The notes under the pieces were generated by a model. That model was not told the DNA's origin. It worked only from the letters and a program-made list of their open reading frames with translations, and did no database searches. From an uncultured Bacteroidota bacterium (GTDB lineage: Bacteria > Bacteroidota > Bacteroidia > Chitinophagales > Chitinophagaceae), in contig CAIVEW010000095.1 of the NCBI GenBank assembly GCA_903905065.1, positions 1 to 64,000 of the forward strand: a stretch of 64,000 bases of DNA. Direction: 5' to 3'. Below are positions 25,474-34,309 of this stretch, piece after piece; within the stretch, counting starts at the first letter, position 1; every line of letters begins with the position of its first letter. The position numbers and the translations under genes were made by a program.

Positions 25474-26043
25474 ATGAAGAAAAAAGTATCGTTCATTCTG
25501 ATAATACTTTCCTCACTATTTGTGTGGACTGAATCGCGCGCACAATATCTAGACCCTCATTTCGCTATTTATTTAACAAGCCCTACCGGCATCTTATCCA
25601 AAGGAGGAATAAAGGCGGAATACCGGATCAATCTGCAGCATGCGCTTTTATTGGGCTACACACAGTACTGGGGATACTTTCCGGGTTACCAGGGCAATGT
25701 CGAATACCGCATTTATTTTGAAACCCGTAAAAGCAATTCTGAAAATTTTATTTACGCTAAAGCCGGACTTGGCTATTCCGGCTATATGTCAAAAACAGAC
25801 TACAACCAGTTAACCATCTTCGGCGACAACAGGAGCGATGATGTGGCTCCCGGCACTTATGTATTAGGCGGAGGCGGCATCGGCAGGCATATTAATTTCA
25901 ACTGGTTCTTTATCGAGCTCAATGCGGGCCTCAAGTTCGCCCAGGTCATAGGGCAGCCGCACGTGTATAATGAGCACCTGTTCTATCTCAGCGGCCCCGG
26001 TTCTATTGCAGATTTCAATTTCCATTTTGGGATACAGTTTTAG
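25474..26043 (+). CDS. outer-membrane beta-barrel protein (small)
   Basis: A 189-residue protein with a signal peptide ending SRAQ. Strands such as HFAIYLTSPTGILSKGGIKA, HALLLGYTQYWGYFPGYQG, YAKAGLGYSGYM and the final FNFHFGIQF give an eight-strand-like barrel. The ATG at 25474 was preferred over an upstream ATG because it opens the signal peptide directly. No function recognised. The M14 peptidase gene follows after 28 nt. Confidence 0.6.
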   Translation: MKKKVSFILIILSSLFVWTESRAQYLDPHFAIYLTSPTGILSKGGIKAEYRINLQHALLLGYTQYWGYFPGYQGNVEYRIYFETRKSNSENFIYAKAGLGYSGYMSKTDYNQLTIFGDNRSDDVAPGTYVLGGGGIGRHINFNWFFIELNAGLKFAQVIGQPHVYNEHLFYLSGPGSIADFNFHFGIQF

Positions 26044-26071
26044 CCCGGTCACTACATAAATATTTTGCTCC

Positions 26072-27829
26072 ATGAAACGCCAGCTTTTGTTTTTCATATT
26101 CCTCTTGTTTTCAGGCGTAATGGCAAAGGCCAGACCGCAGGCAAAGGCCGGAGCTGCAGATACTTCGTTCATCACTCCATTCGAGCGGTCAAATGGAACG
26201 AAGACGGCCACCTTCGTGGAGACACTTGACTTCTATAAAAAACTCCGGGATTCTTTTGCAACGATATCTATGGGGGATGCAGGACTGTCGGATGCGGGAT
26301 TCCCATTGCCCTACGTTTGTTATAGCAGCGATTCCGATTTTGACAAAGACAACATAAAAAAAGAGGGGCGGCTGGTGATCCTGATCAATAATGACATTCA
26401 CCCGGGCGAACCGGATGGTGTGGATGCCTGCATGATGCTGCTTCGTGATGCGGCCAAACGGAAAATAAAAGTGCCCGCGAATGTAGTGCTTGTAGTGATC
26501 CCTATGTATAACCTAGGAGGAGCGCTGAACCGGGGCAGAAGCCGCCCGAACCAGAATGGCCCGAAGAGCTATGGATTTCGTGGCAATTCCCGAAACCTGG
26601 ACCTGAACCGCGATTTCATCAAGTGCGACGCGGCGGAAACTATAGGCCTCGAAGATATGTTTACCAAAATAAGCCCCGATATTTTTATTGATAATCACGT
26701 AAGCGATGGCGCCGACTACCAGCATGTGATGACACTACTGGCTACACAGCACGATAAGTTGGGCGGGGAAACAGGGGCATATATGTACAACACCTTCACC
26801 CCATCATTATATACAGACATGAAAAAACGGGGCTACGATATGGTGCCCTATGTAAACGATTTTGACAAAACCCCGGAATCAGGCTGGCGGGAATTTTATG
26901 AGTCACCTCGATTCTCCAGCGGGTATGCGGCATTATTTCACATCATGGCCTATGTACCGGAAACGCATATGCTGAAGCCGTTTAAAGACCGCGTGAAAGC
27001 CACCTATGCGCTGATGCAAAGCATTATTAAAGAAGGCGCTGAACATGCCGGAGAAATAAAAAAAGTGCGCGCAAACGATCTTGCAGCGCTCGCAAATCAA
27101 AATAAATTTGTACTGGACTGGCAGGCAGACACAACTCGTTACGACAGCATTTTATTCAAAGGGTATGAGGGTGCATACAAGCCCAGCGAGGTATCGGGCC
27201 TTCCGCGGCTGTACTATGATCACGCTAAGCCATTTACTAAAAAAGTGCCTTTTTATGATCACTTCGTGCCTTCAAAAACTGTGACTGCCCCTACAGCATA
27301 CATCATTCCCAAAACATGGGTATCGGTCATCAGCCAGATGCGCAACAATGGTGTGAACATTCGACGCTTCAACAAGGACACAACAATGAGTGTGACAGCC
27401 TACCACATAGACAATTATGAAACAGTGCAACACCCATACGAGAAACACTACCTGCATAAAAACGTGCAGGTAACACCTGGCAACATATCTATTCGCTTCT
27501 ATGCGGGCGACTACTATATACCACTAAACCAGGCCGCCAAACGCTACATCGTTGAAACCCTGGAGCCGACGGCACCGGATGCGTTTTTTGCGTGGAATTA
27601 TTTTGACGGCATACTGCAACAGAAAGAGGGTTACAGTGCCTATGTGTTTGAGGATATTGCCGCTAAACTGCTAAAGGAAGACTCTGTGCTAAAAAAACAG
27701 CTAGACGAGAAAAGAAAGAGTGACCCGGTATTTGCTGCCGATGCCGGCGCCCAACTAGATTTTGTGTATAAACGCTCGCCTTATTTTGAGCAGTCGTATT
27801 TGCGGTATCCCGTTTACCGTCTTGAGTAG
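26072..27829 (+). CDS. secreted M14 family zinc carboxypeptidase
   Basis: A 585-residue protein with a signal peptide. The M14 domain spans about residues 45-330: zinc ligands His110 and Glu113 in DIHPGEPDG, substrate-binding Asn179-Arg180 in NLDLNRDF, third zinc ligand His209 in FIDNHVSDGADYQH, and the likely catalytic Glu in YVPETHML near residue 300. A C-terminal beta-rich region of about 250 residues follows. It would trim peptides in the periplasm or outside. A palindromic repeat follows, between it and convergent folP. Confidence 0.87.
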   Translation: MKRQLLFFIFLLFSGVMAKARPQAKAGAADTSFITPFERSNGTKTATFVETLDFYKKLRDSFATISMGDAGLSDAGFPLPYVCYSSDSDFDKDNIKKEGRLVILINNDIHPGEPDGVDACMMLLRDAAKRKIKVPANVVLVVIPMYNLGGALNRGRSRPNQNGPKSYGFRGNSRNLDLNRDFIKCDAAETIGLEDMFTKISPDIFIDNHVSDGADYQHVMTLLATQHDKLGGETGAYMYNTFTPSLYTDMKKRGYDMVPYVNDFDKTPESGWREFYESPRFSSGYAALFHIMAYVPETHMLKPFKDRVKATYALMQSIIKEGAEHAGEIKKVRANDLAALANQNKFVLDWQADTTRYDSILFKGYEGAYKPSEVSGLPRLYYDHAKPFTKKVPFYDHFVPSKTVTAPTAYIIPKTWVSVISQMRNNGVNIRRFNKDTTMSVTAYHIDNYETVQHPYEKHYLHKNVQVTPGNISIRFYAGDYYIPLNQAAKRYIVETLEPTAPDAFFAWNYFDGILQQKEGYSAYVFEDIAAKLLKEDSVLKKQLDEKRKSDPVFAADAGAQLDFVYKRSPYFEQSYLRYPVYRLE

Positions 27830-27862
27830 GTTGCACAGACCTCATGTATGTACACATGGTAC

Positions 27863-27891
27863 GTAGAGACGTTGCAATGCAACGCCTCTAC
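27863..27891. repeat. GTAGAG palindromic repeat between convergent genes
   Basis: GTAGAGACGTTGCA and TGCAACGCCTCTAC form an almost perfect inverted repeat of 14-bp arms around a central A (one mismatch). Similar GTAGAGACG hairpins are scattered in many environmental bacterial genomes. Here it sits between the ends of the M14 and folP genes and may terminate both. Confidence 0.7.
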
Positions 27892-27915
27892 GCTCACCAG
27901 GAAATGCCTGGATGT

Positions 27916-28749
27916 TTAGGCACTCATGGATAACTGTTCATACAACTTCACTACTTCCATTGCTTCCTTCACATCGTGCACCCTGAGTATGTTTGCCCCC
28001 TGTTGTAGCGCCACCATATTCAGCGCCGTGGTGCCATTAAGCGCATGCTCGGGGTTTACTTTTAGCGGCTTGCAGATCATTGATTTTCTGGAGAGGCCCG
28101 CAAGTATGGGTTTACCCAAAATACGGAAACTGTTCAGTGATCTTAGCAAAGCGAAATTATGTGCCACCGTTTTCCCAAAACCGAAACCGGGATCGATGAT
28201 CACCTCCTTGATTCCGGCGCTCTCGCAATCGTCGCAAATATTGCGGAGGTAGGCAATGACTTCTTTTATCACATCATCATATTCCGGGTTGAGTTGCATG
28301 GTTTTCGGAGTGCCCTGCATATGCATAGCAATATATGGTACACCGAGCTGCCCCACCGTCTTCAGCATGTCTTTATCGATACTGCCGCTGCTCACATCGT
28401 TCACAATAGATACACCTGCCTCTACTGCCTCTTTTGCAGTACGGGCGTTGTAGGTATCTACGGAAAGCCATGCATCGGGGAAATTCTTATGAATGGCTTC
28501 AACCACCGGAATGATCCGCGCCAATTCCACATCGGCGGTAAGCAGTTCTTGTCCCGGTTTCGTGCTGGCGCCACCAATATCCAGAATTGCAGCATTATCT
28601 TTTAGCATCTGCTCTGCAACCCTCAGCAAACTATCGGCATTACTATATTGTCCTTTATTGAAGAAACTATCGGGCGTGGCATTGAGAATACCCATTATCA
28701 TGGGGCGCGATATATCGAGAACCCTCCCTTTGCTATGCAGAACAGACAA
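27916..28749 (-). CDS. folP: dihydropteroate synthase
   Basis: A 277-residue TIM-barrel enzyme condensing 4-aminobenzoate with the pterin diphosphate in folate synthesis, the sulfonamide target. Signatures: IMGILNATPDSFFNKGQ, AILDIGGASTKPG, VSIVNDVSSG, IIDPGFGFGKT and LSRKSM. The start is uncertain: the only in-frame candidates before the conserved block are TTG at 28749 and CTG at 28740, since an in-frame stop lies just upstream and the first ATG is within the first core strand. It is divergent from the DoxX gene, a common Bacteroidota neighbour. Confidence 0.92.
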   Translation of the reverse strand: MSVLHSKGRVLDISRPMIMGILNATPDSFFNKGQYSNADSLLRVAEQMLKDNAAILDIGGASTKPGQELLTADVELARIIPVVEAIHKNFPDAWLSVDTYNARTAKEAVEAGVSIVNDVSSGSIDKDMLKTVGQLGVPYIAMHMQGTPKTMQLNPEYDDVIKEVIAYLRNICDDCESAGIKEVIIDPGFGFGKTVAHNFALLRSLNSFRILGKPILAGLSRKSMICKPLKVNPEHALNGTTALNMVALQQGANILRVHDVKEAMEVVKLYEQLSMSA

Positions 28750-28944
28750 ATTATTTTTGATTTATTTATAAAGAACTGTTTAATATTGTGCTCTTTACGG
28801 CATAAAGTTAATTGGTAAAGATGGAAGGATGTTAAGAGAAACGAAAAATTAGTATTTTCAGATTCACTTTTGAATGGGTATAGTAATTTTACCCGCGTTG
28901 AAAATTATTGCCAATCGCATAAAACTTATTAATAAATCTGCTGC

Positions 28945-30108
28945 ATGAAATACATAATCTGGTTATTCAGGATCGTAATAGGGCTTCTGTTCATTTTCTC
29001 CGGGCTTATTAAAGCTAACGACCCTCTTGGCCTCACCTACAAGATGAATGAATTCTTCGAGGTATGGAATATGAACTATATGGTGAAGTATACCGAGTTC
29101 CTTTCCGTATGCATGATCGCCGTTGAGATCATAACCGGTGTGGCTATGCTGGTGGGTAACTACTTCAGGTTCTACATCACGCTGCTGCTGCTCCTGAATA
29201 TTTTCTATACCTTCCTCACGGGCTATGCGCTATACTCGGGGAAAATAAAAGAGTGCGGCTGCTTTGGCGACTGCATCAAATTGACCAATACCGTCACCTT
29301 CTATAAGGATGTAGTGTTGTCCGCGATGAGCATACTATTATATGTGTTCCGTTACCGGGTCTTCCCTATCACTCACAAGCCTATTATCAATGCGTCGATT
29401 GTTGGTGCATCGATAGTGTTTGCGTTTGGGATCCAGTGGTACACGCTTACGCATTTGCCGCTCAATATTCCGTCGGCGCCGTTGTCTTTGTTCCACGATT
29501 GCCTGGCATACAAACCCGGCAACAACATCTGGGAAAAAATGCATGCCGATAAAGACGCTGTTGCACCGGTATATGCCACTACCATGGTGTATGAAAAAGA
29601 TGGTGTGAAGAAAGAATTTACAGACAAAAATTATCCCTGGCAGGATACTACCTGGCACTATGTGACCAGCAAGACGGTAACGATCAAGGAAGGCTCGGGA
29701 TTACCAGAGATCCACGATTTTTCGCTCACGGACGCCAATGAGAACGACCAAACCGAAGCCATACTCACTGCAAAAGGATATACCTTCCTTTGGTTCCTCC
29801 GTGTGCCCTCTGAAGCGCATACCAATAACATGGCAAGGCTAAAAAGCCTTATCGCAAAAGCCGCCGCTATGCACATTCCATTCTATGTGGCTTGTTCTGC
29901 CGACCGTGATATTTGCAAGGCATTCCAGGAAGCGTGGGGTATGAAAGATGTACCATTTATGATCATAGATGGCACGGTGAGTAAAACAGCGCTACGTACC
30001 AATCCTGGACTTATGCTGCTAAAAGACGGCACTGTAGTGAAGAAATGGAGCTACCTCGACTATCCGAAGGATATGACCCTGGATAATGGCAACCTGGAGT
30101 TGAAGTAG
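28945..30108 (+). CDS. DoxX/MauE-type membrane protein with C-terminal thioredoxin-like domain (BT_3928-like)
   Basis: A 387-residue protein. The first 150 residues form four helices of the DoxX/MauE type (RIVIGLLFIFSGLIKANDPL) with the redox-like loop KECGCFGDCI. After a fifth helix, the C-terminal 180 residues include YTFLWFLRVPSEAH, PFYVACSADRDICKAF and a Trx-fold ending in LLKDGTVVKKWSY. It lies divergent to folP, as in many Bacteroidota. A role in membrane thiol redox or respiratory protein maturation is possible; the function is not established. Confidence 0.75.
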   Translation: MKYIIWLFRIVIGLLFIFSGLIKANDPLGLTYKMNEFFEVWNMNYMVKYTEFLSVCMIAVEIITGVAMLVGNYFRFYITLLLLLNIFYTFLTGYALYSGKIKECGCFGDCIKLTNTVTFYKDVVLSAMSILLYVFRYRVFPITHKPIINASIVGASIVFAFGIQWYTLTHLPLNIPSAPLSLFHDCLAYKPGNNIWEKMHADKDAVAPVYATTMVYEKDGVKKEFTDKNYPWQDTTWHYVTSKTVTIKEGSGLPEIHDFSLTDANENDQTEAILTAKGYTFLWFLRVPSEAHTNNMARLKSLIAKAAAMHIPFYVACSADRDICKAFQEAWGMKDVPFMIIDGTVSKTALRTNPGLMLLKDGTVVKKWSYLDYPKDMTLDNGNLELK

Positions 30109-30109
30109 G

Positions 30110-30601
30110 TCAGAGCTTCTTACTGAATTTAACCCCGGAAACAAAGAAGCCCATTTTCTTATGTGCCTTAATGCTTAATTCGTTCCCTTCCCATGTATCG
30201 GAGCAAACTTGCTGGCAGCCTTTTTCTTTGAACCATTTTTCAAGCTCCTGGTAAAGTCGCATCCCAATGCCGTTGCCTCGCGCATCCGGCACAACGTACC
30301 AATCTTCGAACTGCCCCATTTTACCCAGTACAAGTCCTTCATCTTCAAAGATGCTGCCTATGATCATTCCAACCAGTTTATCAGTCCGGTTTTTTGCCAG
30401 CAATACCTTCCAGTTATCTTTTTCTTCTGCGATTTGGTCAACGTATTTTTCATATGATCGCACAACGTCTTTTTCCCGCCTCAACTCCTGGAACTTCGGC
30501 GCCGCATTATCCGCGAAGTAATCGCGATGAAGTGCTAACAGGAGCCGTATCAGTTCTATCCGGTCGCCACGTGTATAATCGGCAATGCTGATTTTGTCCA
30601 T
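30110..30601 (-). CDS. GNAT family N-acetyltransferase
   Basis: A 163-residue acetyltransferase. The opening IADYTRGDRIELIRLLL, WYVVPDARGNGIGMRLYQEL (acetyl-CoA loop with RxxGxG) and ELSIKAHKKMGFF (C-terminal helix) fit the GNAT fold. The substrate is unknown. ATG at 30601. It converges on the DoxX gene with one base between. Confidence 0.85.
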   Translation of the reverse strand: MDKISIADYTRGDRIELIRLLLALHRDYFADNAAPKFQELRREKDVVRSYEKYVDQIAEEKDNWKVLLAKNRTDKLVGMIIGSIFEDEGLVLGKMGQFEDWYVVPDARGNGIGMRLYQELEKWFKEKGCQQVCSDTWEGNELSIKAHKKMGFFVSGVKFSKKL

Positions 30602-30659
30602 TCGCTTAAAATAAGAACGTTAAGATATGCCCAATGTCATAAATTTACTACTTTGACCA

Positions 30660-30701
30660 GATCGTTTTTGATTTTTGAATTTTAACTTTTGAATTTTCAA
30701 C
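30660..30701 (+). repeat. micro-tandem tract abutting the permease start
   Basis: Repeats of TTTTTGAATTTT/AACTTTTGAATTTTCAAC end directly at the ATG of the ABC permease gene. Comparable start-abutting tracts precede the genes at 5624 and 35272. Confidence 0.45.
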
Positions 30702-31763
30702 ATGGGTCTCCGCTACTTCCTTAACCGCGCACGTTATAGCCTGCTGGTGCTGTGGGGAGTAGTCACGTTGGTATTCTTCCTGTTCAATGTATTGCCCGGC
30801 GACCCTGCCCGCCTAACCATGGGCCAGCGCAGTGACCTGGCATCTATTGCTGCTGCCCGCCACGACCTGAACCTGGATAAGCCGCTCCCCGCCCGCTACC
30901 TGCTGTACATCAACGACCTTCTGCCGATAAGCATTAATAACCGGGACGCTACTTCCAAACAGTTGTATCACTATCAGCAACTGATACCGTTTTCAATAAA
31001 TAAAGCACTTGTGTTAAAATGGCCCTACCTGGGCCGCTCCTACCGAACCCGGAGGGAGGTGAATGCGATACTTACAGAGGCATTGCCGGGCACTATAGTA
31101 CTTGCACTTACGGCTATGACATTTGCCACCATTTTCGGCATATTGCTTGGCGTGCTTGCTGCACTGAAAAAAAGTACCTGGCTAGACACCGGCGCAGTTG
31201 CAGCAAGTGTGGCAGGTATCTCCATGCCATCTTTCTTTGCTGGATTGCTTATTGCGTTCGTGTTCGGCTACTTGCTCCACAATTACACCGGCCTCAACAT
31301 GACGGGCAGCCTATGGGAATATGATCCTATTGCCGGCAGGCACCTTGCACTAAAGAACCTAATCTTACCAGCATTCGCATTGGGGATAAGGCCACTGGCG
31401 ATCATTACACAACTCACCAGAAGCGCATTGCTGGATGCGCTTTCGCAGGACTACATTCGGACCGCTTATGCAAAGGGGTTATCGAAAACGAAAACCATTT
31501 TCCGTCACGCCCTGCCCAATGCGCTCAACCCGGTTATCACTGCTGTATCCGGATGGCTGGCAGAACTACTGGCCGGCTCCTTTTTTGTGGAGTACATTTT
31601 CGGCTGGAAGGGCGTGGGAAAGATAACCGTTGATGGCCTGGATAAATTTGACTTCCCGCTGGTGATGGGCGCTGTGCTGCTTACTTCGTTCATTTTTATT
31701 GTCATCAACCTGTTTACCGATATGCTGTATGCGTGGATAGACCCGAGGGTGAGGTTGGTCTGA
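30702..31763 (+). CDS. DppB-type ABC transporter permease (peptide/nickel family)
   Basis: A 353-residue inner-membrane permease with six helices. LLVLWGVVTLVFFLFNVLPG is the conserved first helix, and YIRTAYAKGLSKTKTIFRHA followed by LPNALNPV is the EAA loop that contacts the ATPase. The periplasmic loop after helix 1 is enlarged (about 90 residues). No second permease, ATPase or binding protein is nearby, so partners must be elsewhere. The substrate is unknown. Confidence 0.88.
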   Translation: MGLRYFLNRARYSLLVLWGVVTLVFFLFNVLPGDPARLTMGQRSDLASIAAARHDLNLDKPLPARYLLYINDLLPISINNRDATSKQLYHYQQLIPFSINKALVLKWPYLGRSYRTRREVNAILTEALPGTIVLALTAMTFATIFGILLGVLAALKKSTWLDTGAVAASVAGISMPSFFAGLLIAFVFGYLLHNYTGLNMTGSLWEYDPIAGRHLALKNLILPAFALGIRPLAIITQLTRSALLDALSQDYIRTAYAKGLSKTKTIFRHALPNALNPVITAVSGWLAELLAGSFFVEYIFGWKGVGKITVDGLDKFDFPLVMGAVLLTSFIFIVINLFTDMLYAWIDPRVRLV

Positions 31764-31773
31764 ACCTTGTTCC

Positions 31774-31801
31774 TAAACCCCTGACCCCTAAAGGGGGACC
31801 A
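31774..31801 (+). repeat. CCCCTAAAGGGG hairpin repeat, copy 1
   Basis: TAAACCCCTGACCCCTAAAG then GGGGACCA. The unit is a pyrimidine arm, a copy of the arm, and the complementary arm (CCCCT-GA-CCCCT-AA-AGGGG). It lies 10 nt after the permease stop. Other copies are at 38292, 41748 and 41868. Confidence 0.7.
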
Positions 31802-31963
31802 GGCATCTGGCTATTTCAAGATTCTGTTCTGCGTGCCTTGATTGGGCACATTTGTTTCACTATAGTATCGATTCCTAGTAATGTCCGCAACAACTGTTTA
31901 CCTTTTTGCCCCTTTTAAGTACTCGCAGTTATTTTTTTATTTACATTTAATAAAATCAATCTT

Positions 31964-32593
31964 ATGAAGAAACCACTCATTCTATTTACTGTTGTGTTGT
32001 TTGTCGCCGGTTCCACATTTGCTCAAACAGGTGTATGGAAGAAGACCGTGAGCCGCACTATAGATATTGCGGAAAAGGAAGACACTGTGAGGCACCACCT
32101 TTCCGACGCGAGCGATGATTCTACACTGCTGGAAATGATGATAGGCGCTATCAAGGCCGGGAAGTTAACCGCCTATAGCGCATTTGATCATAGTTTTACT
32201 TCAAAGATGTCCGTTGCCGAATTAAAGGAAATGACAGCATCAAAAACGGATACACAGATCATTGTAGACCCAATAACTAATAAGGAAATACTAAAGATCA
32301 TCCGCAGGGATTTCGACCCTTATGCCATCCATAAATACCGTTTTCTCGAAGAGTGGACCTTCAATCCAAATACAGGCAAAACGGACATACAGATAACCGG
32401 CCTCTCACCAATGCTGGAAGTATACGGAGAGGATGGTGTGTATCGTGGCAGCAAGCCCATGTTTTGGGCGAAGTATAATGATGTGCGCCCGATATTATCC
32501 CGGTATGAGCAGGCGCACCCTAATCATACATTATCATCGCTGATATGGGACGATTACTTTTTGAGTGATGTGAAACCTACGGATAAGAAATAG
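31964..32593 (+). CDS. GldN/PorN-like secreted protein, paralogue 1
   Basis: A 209-residue protein with a signal peptide ending TFAQ. The core YRFLEEWTFNPNTGKTDIQI then TGLSPM, SKPMFWAKYNDVRPILSRYE and LIWDDYFLSDVKP follow the GldN pattern (a KEDWFFD-like strand, then the I-GI-P strand, then MFW-Y-xx-R). GldN/PorN is part of the T9SS outer-membrane ring. No gldK, gldL or gldM is adjacent. A homologous gene follows after 4 nt. The family link is by motif only. Confidence 0.55.
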   Translation: MKKPLILFTVVLFVAGSTFAQTGVWKKTVSRTIDIAEKEDTVRHHLSDASDDSTLLEMMIGAIKAGKLTAYSAFDHSFTSKMSVAELKEMTASKTDTQIIVDPITNKEILKIIRRDFDPYAIHKYRFLEEWTFNPNTGKTDIQITGLSPMLEVYGEDGVYRGSKPMFWAKYNDVRPILSRYEQAHPNHTLSSLIWDDYFLSDVKPTDKK

Positions 32594-32597
32594 CAAT

Positions 32598-33224
32598 ATG
32601 AATTTCAAAGCCCTTATTTGTGTTGTCGCCTGCTTGATTAGCCACACCGTCGAGGCACAAACAAGGGTAATGCATCACCGGGTTGAGCGGCTCATAGACA
32701 TGGCAGAACAACAAGACACCATTGTCCATCACCTCTCGGTTGAAAACCCGGACAGCCTGTGGTCCCTATTTGACATGCTGTTTTTTGCTGCAAATAAACA
32801 AAGCATTAATGCCTGGACGACCGATAGTTTCACTAAAATAATGACAAAGTACGAACTGATGGAAATGCGGGCACGAGGCAAGGATACTATGGAGATTGTT
32901 GACCCAATCTCAGGAAAGTTGGAAACCAAGATCGTATCGGATGCATATATGGATTGGTTTTACAAATATCGGATACTGGAAGATTGGACATTTGACCCGT
33001 TGACCGGAAAAACAAATGTATCCATCACCGGAATAGGCCCAGTGAAAGAGGAATTCAACTCCAATGGTAGCGTGCGCTCGAACAAAACGATGTTTTGGAT
33101 GCGCTATGAAGACGTAAAGAGCATAATTGCCGAATACGAACAGTACCACCCTAACAACACCATTGCCGGGCGCGTCTGGAACGACTACTTTTTCAGTGAC
33201 ATAAAACCACAAGTGCTCAAATAA
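32598..33224 (+). CDS. GldN/PorN-like secreted protein, paralogue 2
   Basis: A 208-residue protein with a signal peptide ending EAQ. It is clearly homologous to the preceding gene product: YRILEDWTFDPLTGKTNVSI then TGIGPV, NKTMFWMRYEDVKSIIAEYE and VWNDYFFSDIKP align position by position. It probably arose by tandem duplication. It is co-transcribed with the upstream copy (4-nt gap) and likely with the TPR gene 24 nt downstream. Confidence 0.55.
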   Translation: MNFKALICVVACLISHTVEAQTRVMHHRVERLIDMAEQQDTIVHHLSVENPDSLWSLFDMLFFAANKQSINAWTTDSFTKIMTKYELMEMRARGKDTMEIVDPISGKLETKIVSDAYMDWFYKYRILEDWTFDPLTGKTNVSITGIGPVKEEFNSNGSVRSNKTMFWMRYEDVKSIIAEYEQYHPNNTIAGRVWNDYFFSDIKPQVLK

Positions 33225-33248
33225 TTTCCCAACTAAAAATCACTGTTG

Positions 33249-34223
33249 ATGAACTCCATAAAGATCTATGTTGTCCTGTTGTTACTAACTGGCTCTCTTC
33301 GAGTAAGCGCGCAAACGGACGATACGCCCGCAAGTATTGTGACTAAAGCCAGTGAGCAAAGCAAAAAGCCATATTATATGGGGCTCACCGCTAGAAAGGA
33401 CCCGCTGCCGCTATACACTGCGGCTGATTCGCTGGCACGCGCGACGGGCAACATTCCAGCCAGGGCGGTCATCAATGAGGGCATGGGTTTTTGCTATTAC
33501 CTGAAGGACGCGGATAAATGCATAAAGTATTATCTAGCGGCATATGACCTGTTCAATGAAGCAGGGATCAAAATGAGGTCGGCGCAATGCCTGCATAATA
33601 TTGCATTTGCCTACGAAGAGCAGAAGAGCAATACGCCCGAAGCATTAAAATATACCAAACTCGCCATACAAGCCCGGACGGAATTAAAAGATACGCTGAG
33701 CATGGCGAATATGCTAAAGTATGCCGGATACCTTGAGGGTAAACTGCATGATTTTACAATTGCGAAGAAAGATGTCGCCGAGGCGGTGAGAATGTACACA
33801 CTTAAAAAATCTATGGCTGGCGCGGCGGTCAGCTACCACGACCTCGCCCTGATCTACGACGAGGAGCACAAACCGGATTCCTGCATCGCCAGCATTGTCC
33901 ATGCGAAAAATATCTGGATGTCTGATACCAAAAGCGACACCAGCCGCATTTTCAACGCCAACAATATAATGCTGCGTGTTTATACCTCCCAAAATAATCT
34001 TCACGATGCAGAAGCTGTATTTGGTGAAAATAATGCCATGGTAAATAGTGACGCTATGCAGGATACAAGGCGCGCGTATATGGATATCCTGGACTTTTAC
34101 AAGAATTCAGCGGCTTATTTCGGGAAAAAAAGCGATCCGAAAACCGCCGAAGAATACAATGCGAAATACAATGCATACAAGAACGAACTGCAGCAACACG
34201 GCTATCACCTTGAAGGCTATTGA
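33249..34223 (+). CDS. secreted TPR-repeat protein
   Basis: A 324-residue protein with a signal peptide ending VSAQ. Helical tetratricopeptide-like repeats run from about residue 50 to 300, for example AVINEGMGFCYYLKDADKCI, CLHNIAFAYEEQ and MANMLKYAGYLEGK. TPR proteins mediate protein contacts; a periplasmic scaffold is possible. It follows the two GldN-like genes and may work with them. The ATG at 33249 is preferred to the TTG one codon upstream. Confidence 0.7.
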   Translation: MNSIKIYVVLLLLTGSLRVSAQTDDTPASIVTKASEQSKKPYYMGLTARKDPLPLYTAADSLARATGNIPARAVINEGMGFCYYLKDADKCIKYYLAAYDLFNEAGIKMRSAQCLHNIAFAYEEQKSNTPEALKYTKLAIQARTELKDTLSMANMLKYAGYLEGKLHDFTIAKKDVAEAVRMYTLKKSMAGAAVSYHDLALIYDEEHKPDSCIASIVHAKNIWMSDTKSDTSRIFNANNIMLRVYTSQNNLHDAEAVFGENNAMVNSDAMQDTRRAYMDILDFYKNSAAYFGKKSDPKTAEEYNAKYNAYKNELQQHGYHLEGY

Positions 34224-34309
34224 AAATACACTCACAATGTTTTATACGTCAATCTCAATTCCTCATCCCTAATTCCCAAATCCAATCATTCGCCGTATAT
34301 TGTCGAATA

